DNA from: Desulfonatronum sp.
GTDB lineage: Bacteria; Desulfobacterota; Desulfovibrionia; Desulfovibrionales; Desulfonatronaceae
Reading direction: 5' to 3'
DNA length: 15,053 nt
NCBI GenBank assembly: GCA_007127655.1
Contig: SKYX01000419.1
Span: 1-15,053, forward strand
The notes beneath the pieces are model-generated. The model ran no database searches. It was given only the letters and a program-made list of their open reading frames with translations, and was not told the origin of the DNA. This document shows positions 9,201 to 14,075 of this stretch, in pieces. The position numbers were made by a program, and so were the translations under genes. Numbering within the stretch: the first letter of the stretch is position 1; each line of letters begins with the position of its first letter.

Positions 9201-9869
9201 GCCGCACTGAACCGCTTGCTGAACAAGGCCAGGGCCCAGGGCTTCACGGTTTCCCACGTGATCACGGCCTGCGGCTCCTGCCGGGCGGGGTTGCGCGATT
9301 ACAATCTGGCTTCGTCTTCCGGCCCAACCCTGGAGCACCAGGACGCCTTGCAGTTTCTCCTCCAACGCCTAAGCCAGAAACAGGGACGCAAGCAGGCCCA
9401 AAAACAGGACAGGCCGCTGATCCAGTCACTTCAGGCCGGAGCGCCCCGGGAACTGCTCTACCACGCCGCGTGTCACGGCGAATGGTCCGGAGTGGAGGGC
9501 GTCAAGGCGGCCAGAATCTATGCCGAATCCCTGGGCAAGCTTCTGGACGCCAAGGTCCGCGTCAGCCCGCACTGCTGCGGGGAGAGCGGCCTGGGGGCCA
9601 TGACTTCCCCGGCCATCTACAACAAGCTGCGTCGGCGCAAGATCGACCAACTGCGCACGGACATCAGCCAGGTTGGTTCCCCCGAGCCGATCCTCGTCGG
9701 ATGTCCGTCCTGCCGCATCGGGCTGACTCGATGCCTGAACGAGCTGGGACGCCCCCGGGAAGTCCTGCACACCGTTGAATACCTCGCCTCCCTGCTCGAC
9801 GGCCCGGACTGGGAAAAAAACGCCGTCAAACGCATCACTCAGGCCCGGTTTGTTCCGGAGCGACAATAG
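6273..9869 (+). CDS. FAD/iron-sulfur D-2-hydroxyacid dehydrogenase fusion (D-lactate or 2-hydroxyglutarate type)
   Basis: A 1198-residue cytoplasmic flavo-iron-sulfur protein that joins into one chain what is often GlcD plus GlcF, or a Dld plus an FeS subunit. Residues about 130-290 are the FAD-binding domain (PRGGGSGLTGGAIPAGR near 165). The FAD-oxidase C-terminal part follows to about 690, with HMHAGDGNCHVNIPV near 603 and GAVSGEHGIG near 643. Two ferredoxin-like motifs come next: CSRCGKCKQVCP (about 727) and CTGCGKCMSACP (about 789). Two CCG-type cysteine domains follow, with PGC, CCGYP and CGSC at about 917-1001, and AACHGEW, CCGESG and CPSC at about 1062-1144. The family oxidises D-2-hydroxyacids and passes electrons onward through the clusters. 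Substrate is uncertain: D-lactate suits a sulfate reducer, while the E. coli YdiJ fusion acts on D-2-hydroxyglutarate. An upstream in-frame TTG at 6261 is possible, but ATG 6273 is preferred. Confidence 0.9.
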   Translation: MTQRGPHLSVPHIRLLPRIFNLTQDQVESWPETVRTLAVDLAAELFLLRYNPFIPQEMVRRSVDNQLAAIVPSLAPEYATALQEAVEHFWRDYEAEQSFKQNLIKRLLQCLPEECVNNQPNTLVECSTDATDLRLELPLLVLAPENTEQVQCIIRLANELEFSLVPRGGGSGLTGGAIPAGRRTVILSLSRMKAVLNIDVQEKVLCAQSGMITLNAIQAAAAQGLLFTVDPASKAASSLGGNISENAGGPFAFEYGTTLDNILSYVMVLPNGERIEVCRKNHPRHKILPHEDAIFEILDDHGRVTETIALHGSEIRGADLGKDVTNKFFGGLPGIQKEGVDGVITEACFTLYPQPAFSRTLCLEFYGRSMHPAMLVINDLVGMRDTIREQGDLVKMSALEEFGPKYVQAIEYQKKSSRYEGDPISVLLIQMDSDDEAALDEAVGTVVDIVGPYENVEVFTATDARQAEVFWEDRHRLSAITRRTSGFKINEDIVIPLKVIPEFSDFLEQLNLRYLAKAYRKALQEVGGLEGLPDSDEFVEMELDYCARILRGEITAKELSDQEFEIQTQFFFQDLRNRYPRQQPELDAILSRMRGTRVIVANHMHAGDGNCHVNIPVNSNDPHMLHQAEEAAGEVFKKVLELKGAVSGEHGIGITKIAFLPEEKIKALKAYKAKIDPGNIINPGKLTSREQPTQPFTFSFNRLIQDLRQSGLPERARLIKLLTNIQTCSRCGKCKQVCPMYLPEKGLLFHPRNKNISMGAMIEAVFYTQLQSGQPDQRLLKELGRLMEHCTGCGKCMSACPVRINTPDVILDLRGYLKGKGADGHPFKNRILDYMAKDPACRLPRAAKFLAVAQSVQNTAVGLIPSRWRRRAESPLLQGKGPSMEMKNLSESLNLGKGSVFLPAGNGGSIPNKETVLYFPGCGAGLFFRSIGLATISLLLDANCQVILPESHLCCGYPLLASGGEQAFGANRERNIAALNRLLNKARAQGFTVSHVITACGSCRAGLRDYNLASSSGPTLEHQDALQFLLQRLSQKQGRKQAQKQDRPLIQSLQAGAPRELLYHAACHGEWSGVEGVKAARIYAESLGKLLDAKVRVSPHCCGESGLGAMTSPAIYNKLRRRKIDQLRTDISQVGSPEPILVGCPSCRIGLTRCLNELGRPREVLHTVEYLASLLDGPDWEKNAVKRITQARFVPERQ

Positions 9870-9870
9870 C

Positions 9871-10125
9871 ATGTTCAGTAATCGTTTTGAACGTGAAGTT
9901 TATATTACAAAACATGCGAGACAGAGAATGTCCGAACGGGGCATTGATTTCGAAATGCTCGCTGAACTTCTCGAAACAGGAACCGTGCGTTATAAAGACA
10001 GTTTCAAGGCGTGGATTGGTAAGGATTTTGATGGCCGAGAGGACAACATGATTTGTGTCGCTGTTGCTATTGAACATGTGGTTGTCGTGAAGACAGTCAT
10101 GCATTTTTTCAAATGGGAGGGTTGA
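9871..10125 (+). CDS. DUF4258 family small protein
   Basis: An 84-residue protein with the DUF4258 signature ITKHARQRMSERGI near the N terminus, a central WIGKDFDGRE segment, and a C-terminal VVVVKTVMHFF strand. It starts one base after the oxidoreductase stop, with GGAG at 9857-9860. The DUF2283 gene follows two bases after its own stop. Base composition drops sharply here: 9901-9960 has 25 G/C of 60, against about 60% in the genes around it, which points to an acquired insert. DUF4258 proteins are small and of unproven function. Pairing with DUF2283 looks like a toxin-antitoxin or similar two-gene module, but no catalytic site can be named. The in-frame ATG-like starts further upstream lie inside the oxidoreductase and are unlikely. 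Confidence 0.75.
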   Translation: MFSNRFEREVYITKHARQRMSERGIDFEMLAELLETGTVRYKDSFKAWIGKDFDGREDNMICVAVAIEHVVVVKTVMHFFKWEG

Positions 10126-10127
10126 TC

Positions 10128-10319
10128 ATGCACTTCATTTACGATGAAGATGACGATATTCTTGTTTTAAGAATTTCAGACAAAAAAATAGTTCGAGAGC
10201 GCTCCCAGGATTGGAATACCCATATCAGCTATGCTGAAGATGATTCCGTCGTTGAAGTCGTGATTCTTGACGCCTCCAAGCAGGGATTCTATCCTTTGCA
10301 GTATGCAAAGGCGGCCTGA
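10128..10319 (+). CDS. DUF2283 family small protein
   Basis: A 63-residue protein that begins MHFIYDEDDDILVLRIS, the typical opening of DUF2283 proteins. It continues with an acidic middle (HISYAEDDSVVEVVILDASK) and ends near YPLQYAKAA. Start ATG 10128 is chosen because GGGAGG (10115-10120) sits seven bases before it; an earlier ATG at 10113 overlaps that site. It is co-transcribed with the DUF4258 gene and shares its low GC (19 of 60 bases in 10141-10200). DUF2283 genes are often found beside DUF4258 genes as far as I recall, so the two are probably functional partners. Biochemical function is unknown. Its last codons contain the perfect inverted repeat at 10294-10310. Confidence 0.75.
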   Translation: MHFIYDEDDDILVLRISDKKIVRERSQDWNTHISYAEDDSVVEVVILDASKQGFYPLQYAKAA

Positions 10320-10359
10320 ATTTCTCTGTCAATATACATCCCTGAGATCTCTACTCAGG
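10294..10359 (+). promoter_or_regulatory. Two short inverted repeats between the DUF2283 and malic enzyme genes
   Basis: CTTTGCA (10294-10300) and TGCAAAG (10304-10310) overlap the end of the DUF2283 gene. CCTGAG (10341-10346) and CTCAGG (10354-10359) form a 6-pair hairpin with a 7-base loop just upstream of the malic enzyme ribosome-binding site. Neither has a T-run, so operators or weak pause hairpins are more likely than terminators. Confidence 0.3.
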
Positions 10360-10390
10360 TTCACATTCAGCAAAAGGAGCCCTACTCGTC

Positions 10391-11797
10391 ATGAGCACCC
10401 ATTTTTCCGCAAGTTATAGTTTTACCATGGACATCCGCATGGAGAAGAAGCAGGAGAATCGCGTTTTACTGCTGGAAACCCTGGGCCGTGAAGGCGCGCG
10501 TCTGATCCAGTTCTTTCGCGTGGGCGAAGACATGGAGGCCGAGGAGATTTCGTTGGAGTTTTACGCCACTTCCGTGGAGCACGGGGAAAAGGTGGTCTCC
10601 GCGGTGCAAGCCCTGTCCAGCGTTCTGGATTCCTGGGCCACGGACACGACTATGGCCATTCACGACGGCGGCAAGCTGGAAATCGCCCCCACCTCGTCGG
10701 TGGACAATCCGGACGAACTGGCCATGGCCTACACGCCCGGCGTGGCTCGGGTCTGCCAGGCGATCCAAAAGGACCCGGACCGGTCCTTTGATTTGACCAT
10801 CCGCCAGAACTGCGTGGCCGTGGTTTCCGACGGAACCGCGGTCCTGGGGCTGGGGAACATCGGGCCCCTGGCGGCCATGCCCGTGATGGAAGGCAAGGCC
10901 GTGCTGTTCAAGGCCTTTGGCCGGGTGGACGCCTTTCCGCTGTGCGTGAAGACCACGACCCCGGAAGAGCTGATCGACTTCGTGGAAAAGGTTGCCCCGA
11001 CTTTCGGCGGGATCAACCTGGAAGACGTGGCCGCTCCGAACTGCTTCATCGTGGAGCAGGAGTTGAAGAAACGGTTGGACATCCCGGTGTTCCACGACGA
11101 CCAGCACGGTACTGCGGTGGTGGCCTTGGCAGCGCTCCTCAACGCCTTGAAACTGACTGGCAAGAAGATTGAGGATCTCAAGATGGTAGTCAACGGGTTT
11201 GGGGCCGCCGGAGTGGCCTGCGCCAAGATGTTCGCCGAGGCCGGGGTGAAAAACATCATCCCCTGCGATCGTACCGGGGTGGTTTATCGCGGGCGGACCA
11301 AGGGCATGAACCCGGTCAAGGAAGAGTGCGCCCGGATTTTCAACCCGAACAACGAACAAGGCACCCTGGCCGACGTGATCAAGGGAGCGGACATATTTGT
11401 GGGCGTATCCGGTCCGGGAACCCTGAAACGGGAAGACGTGCTGAAGATGGCCCCCAAGCCAATCATCTTCGCCATGGCCAATCCCATTCCGGAAATCCTG
11501 CCCGAGGAGATCGCGGATCTGGACTGCCTGATCGCCACCGGTCGCTCCGACTATCCGAACCAGATCAACAACGTGCTCTGCTTCCCCGGCATCTTCCGGG
11601 GCGCTCTGGACTGCCGGGCCTCGGATATCAACGAGGCCATGAAGCTGGCCGCGGCCCAGGCCATCGCGGATTGCGTGGACGACGAGCAACTGGCCCAGGG
11701 CGTGATCATCCCCAGCGCCTTCCACCCCGGTGTGGCCGACGCCGTAGCCGAACGGGTGGAGCAGGCCGCACGGGATTCCGGAGTCGCCAGGATATAA
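10391..11797 (+). CDS. Malic enzyme with N-terminal ACT-like domain
   Basis: A 468-residue malic enzyme that decarboxylates malate oxidatively to pyruvate and CO2 using NAD(P). The catalytic core starts near residue 90. It has AYTPGVARV (tyrosine near 113), DGTAVLGLGNIGP, PLCVKTTT (lysine near 185), FHDDQHGTAVV (about 233) and the nucleotide-binding NGFGAAG (about 267). The end has TGRSDYPNQINNVLCFPG. The first 85 or so residues resemble an ACT domain, a small ligand-binding module that often senses amino acids, so allosteric control is likely. AAGGAG (10374-10379) lies eleven bases before the ATG. Whether it prefers NAD or NADP cannot be told. It probably links C4 acids to pyruvate in central metabolism and stands alone between the AT-rich pair and the REPIN-like repeat. 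Confidence 0.93.
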   Translation: MSTHFSASYSFTMDIRMEKKQENRVLLLETLGREGARLIQFFRVGEDMEAEEISLEFYATSVEHGEKVVSAVQALSSVLDSWATDTTMAIHDGGKLEIAPTSSVDNPDELAMAYTPGVARVCQAIQKDPDRSFDLTIRQNCVAVVSDGTAVLGLGNIGPLAAMPVMEGKAVLFKAFGRVDAFPLCVKTTTPEELIDFVEKVAPTFGGINLEDVAAPNCFIVEQELKKRLDIPVFHDDQHGTAVVALAALLNALKLTGKKIEDLKMVVNGFGAAGVACAKMFAEAGVKNIIPCDRTGVVYRGRTKGMNPVKEECARIFNPNNEQGTLADVIKGADIFVGVSGPGTLKREDVLKMAPKPIIFAMANPIPEILPEEIADLDCLIATGRSDYPNQINNVLCFPGIFRGALDCRASDINEAMKLAAAQAIADCVDDEQLAQGVIIPSAFHPGVADAVAERVEQAARDSGVARI

Positions 11798-11843
11798 GGA
11801 ACCTGAACAGTGTGATAGATATGCCCATGTCGCGTTTGGCCCT

Positions 11844-11951
11844 CCGTAGGGGCGGCCCTCGCGGCCGCCCAAATGGACGCGGCAATGCGGAGCAACAGCA
11901 ATATACCGGTATTGCGTAGAACCAGGGCAGGCGCAAGGCCTGCCCCTACGG
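11844..11951. repeat. REPIN-like pair of inverted REP palindromes
   Basis: A 108-base element with 10-base terminal inverted repeats CCGTAGGGGC (11844-11853) and GCCCCTACGG (11942-11951). Just inside each end is a hairpin of 8 pairs with a 5-base loop: 11850-11870 and 11925-11945. Compared in the same orientation, the two REP units (about 25 bases) match at about 20 positions. Four of the five differences are compensatory, so both stems stay perfect. The centre holds another palindrome, GCAATA (11898-11903) with TATTGC (11910-11915). This is the layout of REPINs, non-autonomous elements moved by RAYT transposases. It fills most of the gap 11798-12045. Confidence 0.75.
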
Positions 11952-11957
11952 TAATGA

Positions 11958-11985
11958 TTGCCAGGAAAATATTCCAAGATATCAT
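11958..11985 (+). promoter_or_regulatory. Promoter of yqgF
   Basis: TTGCCA (11958-11963), a 16-base spacer and TATCAT (11980-11985): each box matches the sigma-70 consensus at 5 of 6. The expected start near 11992 supports ATG 12046 as the gene start rather than an upstream TTG at 11989. Confidence 0.55.
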
Positions 11986-12045
11986 TGTTTGTTCACTAAA
12001 CTGTTCAACCTGTTTTGCCTGACTGCTAACGAATCGGGTTTGGAT

Positions 12046-12471
12046 ATGCGCGTTCTGGGCATCGACTATGGAATAAAACGGGTGGGCTTGGCCCTGAGCG
12101 ACGGCCTGGGACTTTTGGCCCACCCCTATGCGACCCTGGAGCGGACCACCCGGGAGCGGCTGTTTGCAGACGTATTGGCCATTGTGGCCCAGGAGAGCGT
12201 CCAGACCATTGTGCTTGGTTTCCCCCAAGCACTGAACGGCCAAGAAACGGAAACCACCCGCCAGGTTCGAAATTTCGCAGAAAGCCTGCGGCGTCGAACG
12301 GATGTGCCGGTGGTGTTTCAGGACGAAGCCTTCAGCTCGGTGGAGGCCGAGCGCAATCTGCGCGAGGGGAACCATCGTGGCCGAAAGATCAAGGCCGTGC
12401 TCGACCAGCAGGCCGCCGTCGTCATCCTCAACGACTATCTGGAATGCTCCAGACAGTCTCAACTCCCTTGA
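12046..12471 (+). CDS. ruvX: YqgF/RuvX pre-16S rRNA nuclease, Holliday-junction resolvase homologue
   Basis: A 141-residue protein of the YqgF family, the usual length, with an RNase H-like fold. In E. coli it processes the 5' end of 16S rRNA; some relatives cut Holliday junctions. The first strand is RVLGIDYGIKRVGLALSD, carrying the metal-binding Asp. Next is VLGFPQALNGQETETTRQV, then FQDEAFSSVEAE (the second acidic site, in the place of the family's DER[LF]ST), then DQQAAVVILNDYL with the last Asp. ATG 12046 is chosen because MRVLGIDYG is the family N terminus and a good promoter lies at 11958-11985. The ribosome-binding site is weak. The candidate selenoprotein gene follows after 28 bases and is probably co-transcribed. 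Confidence 0.92.
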   Translation: MRVLGIDYGIKRVGLALSDGLGLLAHPYATLERTTRERLFADVLAIVAQESVQTIVLGFPQALNGQETETTRQVRNFAESLRRRTDVPVVFQDEAFSSVEAERNLREGNHRGRKIKAVLDQQAAVVILNDYLECSRQSQLP

Positions 12472-12499
12472 ACCTGATCGGAAAAGACAAGGAGGCGTC

Positions 12500-12670
12500 A
12501 TGGAAACCATTCTGTCCTCGATATTCATCATCCTGGTTGTGATCGTCTTCGCGTTCCTCATGCGCAAAGGCGGCGGTTTTTCCGGCTGAGGCCCGGCCAA
12601 GGGCTGCGGTACGCAGCCGAAGAGTCCGGAGTCGACGCAAGGGAAGTCGAAAAAAAGACGAAAACAGTAA
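12500..12670 (+). CDS. Candidate small membrane selenoprotein (Sec at codon 30)
   Basis: AAGGAGG (12489-12495) stands four bases before ATG 12500. The 29 codons to TGA encode METILSSIFI, a Val/Ile/Phe-rich single membrane helix (about 5-21), then MRKGGGFSG. Read through TGA (12587-12589) the frame stays open for 26 more codons, with Cys36 in UGPAKGCG, and ends in a Lys/Arg-rich tail (GKSKKRRKQ) at TAA 12668-12670, giving 56 residues. The tail codons are mostly G/C at third positions, like coding sequence here. A hairpin at 12602-12618 sits at bacterial SECIS distance. The layout of one membrane helix plus a Gly/Cys tail resembles FeoB-associated Cys-rich membrane proteins, in which a Cys would occupy the UGA place; this likeness is an inference. 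The alternative is a plain 29-residue membrane peptide ending at 12589. Function is unknown; a metal- or redox-active tail at the inner membrane is plausible. Confidence 0.6.
12587..12618 (+). promoter_or_regulatory. Candidate bacterial SECIS element
   Basis: After UGA (12587-12589) and 12 spacer bases, GGCTGCG (12602-12608) pairs perfectly with CGCAGCC (12612-12618) around a GTA loop. The loop opens with G, 19 bases after the UGA. This fits published rules for bacterial SECIS: a short stem, a G in the first two loop positions and a UGA-to-loop distance of 16-37 bases. No T-run follows, so it is not a terminator. Confidence 0.55.
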
Positions 12671-12726
12671 CGACGCGTGTACGGCGGCACCTGAACGCAT
12701 TTCGAAATAATCGGGTAAAAAAGTAC

Positions 12727-12755
12727 TTGCCAAGTTTTGAACAATTCTTTAGTTA
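12727..12755 (+). promoter_or_regulatory. Weak candidate promoter for tRNA-Ser
   Basis: TTGCCA (12727-12732) is 5 of 6 for a -35 box, with TAGTTA (12750-12755) 17 bases on as a poor -10. It lies in the AT-rich stretch 12700-12771 immediately before the tRNA. Confidence 0.25.
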
Positions 12756-12771
12756 ACTCTTTTTTCAAGCA

Positions 12772-12863
12772 GGAGAGGTGTCCGAGCTGGCCGAAGGAGC
12801 ACGATTGGAAATCGTGTGTGCGCTAACCCCGCACCGAGAGTTCGAATCTCTCCCTCTCCGCCA
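12772..12863 (+). tRNA. tRNA-Ser(GGA)
   Basis: A class II tRNA with encoded CCA. The acceptor stem is GGAGAGG (12772-12778) with CCTCTCC (12853-12859), then G and CCA (12861-12863). The anticodon stem CACGA/TCGTG encloses the loop TTGGAAA with anticodon GGA (12807-12809), which reads UCC/UCU serine codons. A long variable arm (GTGCG/CGCAC) and a T arm (GAGAG, TTCGAAT, CTCTC) complete it. It is not tRNA-Sec, which would have a UCA anticodon. Confidence 0.96.
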
Positions 12864-12877
12864 TTTCCGCTTACGTT

Positions 12878-12903
12878 AGCCCCCGGAAACGGGGGCTTTT
12901 TTT
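12878..12903 (+). terminator. Rho-independent terminator after tRNA-Ser
   Basis: GCCCCCG (12879-12885) pairs with CGGGGGC (12890-12896) around a GAAA loop, extended by A12878-T12897, and is followed by seven T (12897-12903). Confidence 0.92.
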
Positions 12904-12948
12904 GTCTTTGCAGGTGTCGTTCGCAAAGCGCCCGACATTGTCCCAGCA

Positions 12949-12976
12949 TTGATCCGGAATTGGAATTTGAAATAAT
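12949..12976 (+). promoter_or_regulatory. Candidate promoter of the aromatic operon leader
   Basis: TTGATC (12949-12954), 16 bases, then AATAAT (12971-12976, 5 of 6 to TATAAT). The start near 12983 would leave about 43 bases before the leader-peptide ATG. An alternative is the perfect TTGACA at 12989-12994, but the bases 17 downstream (TAGTGG) make a poor -10, and the leader ATG would be almost leaderless. Confidence 0.4.
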
Positions 12977-13006
12977 ATCCAAAAACGCTTGACACCCCCA
13001 GCGGGT

Positions 13007-13018
13007 TCCACTAGTGGA
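13007..13018. promoter_or_regulatory. 12-base palindrome, possible operator of the aromatic operon
   Basis: TCCACTAGTGGA is a perfect palindrome between the promoter candidates and the leader peptide. It contains ACTAGT, the core of E. coli TrpR half sites, but only one CTAG is present where TrpR operators have two. The regulator is unknown. Confidence 0.35.
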
Positions 13019-13025
13019 CATCCCC

Positions 13026-13130
13026 ATGCACTCCTCCACCACTTTCCTCACCACGAACTTCTATTTTGGTTTTTTTTATTTCTGGCGTGGTTTGGCCTGT
13101 GGTCAAAGGGAAGCGGTGCATCCGAAATAG
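13026..13130 (+). CDS. Aromatic-rich leader peptide of the aroA'-aroB' operon
   Basis: A 34-codon open frame, ATG 13026 to TAG 13128, encodes MHSSTTFLTTN followed by FYFGFFYFW. Eight of these nine residues (12-20) are Phe, Tyr or Trp. It ends 26 bases before the 5' arm of a strong terminator that precedes aromatic biosynthesis genes. This is the arrangement of attenuation leader peptides such as those of E. coli pheA and trp. Scarce charged tRNA-Phe, tRNA-Tyr or tRNA-Trp would stall a ribosome at 13059-13085. The ribosome-binding site is weak (GGA at 13016-13018). A second frame is also rich in aromatics, but it starts only with TTG and runs through the terminator, so it is less likely. Confidence 0.7.
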   Translation: MHSSTTFLTTNFYFGFFYFWRGLACGQREAVHPK

Positions 13131-13170
13131 CAGGAAATTCTATCAAAACCGCTCTCAAAGGGCCGCAGGC
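13038..13170 (+). promoter_or_regulatory. Attenuator switch: early hairpin and antiterminator
   Basis: Two exclusive folds can be drawn. In the first, ACCAC (13038-13042) pairs with GTGGT (13099-13103), and nested inside it ACCACG (13050-13055) pairs with CGTGGT (13086-13091). This ties up the antiterminator strand. In the second, 13095-13104 pairs over ten bases (eight Watson-Crick, two G-U) with 13161-13170, the 5' arm of the terminator. A ribosome stalled on the aromatic codons would cover the first strand and favour the second fold. Pairings are seen in the sequence; the mechanism is inferred by analogy. Confidence 0.6.
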
Positions 13171-13193
13171 AAACCGCCGGCGGCCCTTTTTTT
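13157..13193 (+). terminator. Attenuator terminator upstream of aroA'
   Basis: AAAGGGCCGC (13157-13166) pairs with GCGGCCCTTT (13180-13189). An extra GGC/GCC pairing lies inside the loop, and the T-run is 13187-13193. It is 69 bases before aroA' with no complete normal gene in front of it, which marks it as an attenuator rather than an end-of-gene terminator. Confidence 0.88.
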
Positions 13194-13262
13194 ATGGCTG
13201 AAACGGCGGAGGCGACCCCCAGGGACAACACCAGGCGACAATGCCGGGGGAGGGGAACGATC

Positions 13263-14066
13263 ATGCAGAACATGCACTTGGGCAAAGCCGTCCGGCTGGA
13301 ACGGATCTTCAACCGCAACACGGGCCGGACCATCGTCGTGCCCATGGATCACGGGGTCAGCGTCGGCCCGATTAACGGGCTGGTGGACATGCGCGACGCC
13401 ATTAACGGCGTGGCCGAAGGCGGGGCCAACGCCATCATCCTGCACAAGGGTTTGGTGCGCTGCTCCCACCGGGGCAAGGGGGCGGATATCGGGTTGATCG
13501 TCCACCTCTCGGCCAGCACGTCCATTTCGCCATTTCCCAATGCCAAGATCTTGGTAGGAACTGTGGAGGACGCCATCAAGCTGGGCGCGGACGCGGTCAG
13601 CTTGCACGTCAATCTGGGCGACGAAACCGAGCGCGACATGCTGGAGCAGATGGGTCGGGTGACTTCCACGGCCATGGACTGGGGCATGCCGGTGCTGGCC
13701 ATGGTTTACGCCCGGGGGCCGAAAGTCAGCAACGAGTACGATCCGGACGTGGTGGCCCAGTGCGCCAGGGTGGGCGTGGAGCTGGGCGCGGACGTGGTCA
13801 AGGTCCCGTATACCGGCAGCGTGGAGTCCTTCCGTAGGGTTGTGGACGGCTGCTGCGTGCCGGTGGTGATTGCCGGCGGACCGAAGCTGGACAGCAGCGA
13901 GGACTTGGTGCGCATGGTCTACGACAGCTTGCAAGCCGGCGGCGCGGGCCTGTCCATCGGCCGCAACATCTTTCAGGCCGCCCAGCCTTCCCGGCTGGTC
14001 CAGGCCCTGCACGGTATTGTCCACGATGACTGGGAAGTGGCCCAGGCCATGGAACTGTTACAGTAG
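13263..14066 (+). CDS. aroA': 2-amino-3,7-dideoxy-D-threo-hept-6-ulosonate (ADH) synthase, AroA'
   Basis: A 267-residue class I aldolase of the DeoC/LacD/FbaB group, most like the archaeal ADH synthase (M. jannaschii MJ0400). It condenses 6-deoxy-5-ketofructose 1-phosphate with aspartate semialdehyde, the first step of the alternative route to 3-dehydroquinate. The opening [18 protein letters not shown] and [16 protein letters not shown] are typical. Asp29 (PMDHG), Tyr149 (MVYARG) and Lys180 (VKVPYTG, the Schiff-base lysine) match the family's catalytic trio, and IAGGPK and [11 protein letters not shown] form the phosphate site. ATG 13263 has a GGGGGAGG site (13246-13253) nine bases before it; an upstream in-frame start at 13194 lies in the terminator's T-run. 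The aroB' gene follows after nine bases. Control by the attenuator at 13026-13193 is likely. A generic annotation would be fructose-bisphosphate aldolase class I. Confidence 0.92.
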   Translation: MQNMHLGKAVRLERIFNRNTGRTIVVPMDHGVSVGPINGLVDMRDAINGVAEGGANAIILHKGLVRCSHRGKGADIGLIVHLSASTSISPFPNAKILVGTVEDAIKLGADAVSLHVNLGDETERDMLEQMGRVTSTAMDWGMPVLAMVYARGPKVSNEYDPDVVAQCARVGVELGADVVKVPYTGSVESFRRVVDGCCVPVVIAGGPKLDSSEDLVRMVYDSLQAGGAGLSIGRNIFQAAQPSRLVQALHGIVHDDWEVAQAMELLQ

Positions 14067-14075
14067 GAGCGCATC

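Noticed and set aside
12302..12589. A 95-codon frame ending at 12589
   Set aside because: Its first two thirds lie out of frame inside yqgF. Only the part from ATG 12500, with its own strong ribosome-binding site, is credible.
12602..12618. The 7-pair hairpin after UGA as a terminator of yqgF and the small gene
   Set aside because: No T-run follows it, and it lies inside an open frame at SECIS distance.
12772..12863. tRNA-Sec, given the selenoprotein candidate next door
   Set aside because: The anticodon is GGA and the acceptor stem has 7 pairs, so it is an ordinary tRNA-Ser.
12989..13201. A second aromatic-rich frame (LLFWFFLFLAWFGLW) across the aroA' leader
   Set aside because: It starts only at a TTG that is also a -35-like TTGACA, has no ribosome-binding site and runs through the terminator hairpin. 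The 13026 frame stops before it, as leader peptides do.
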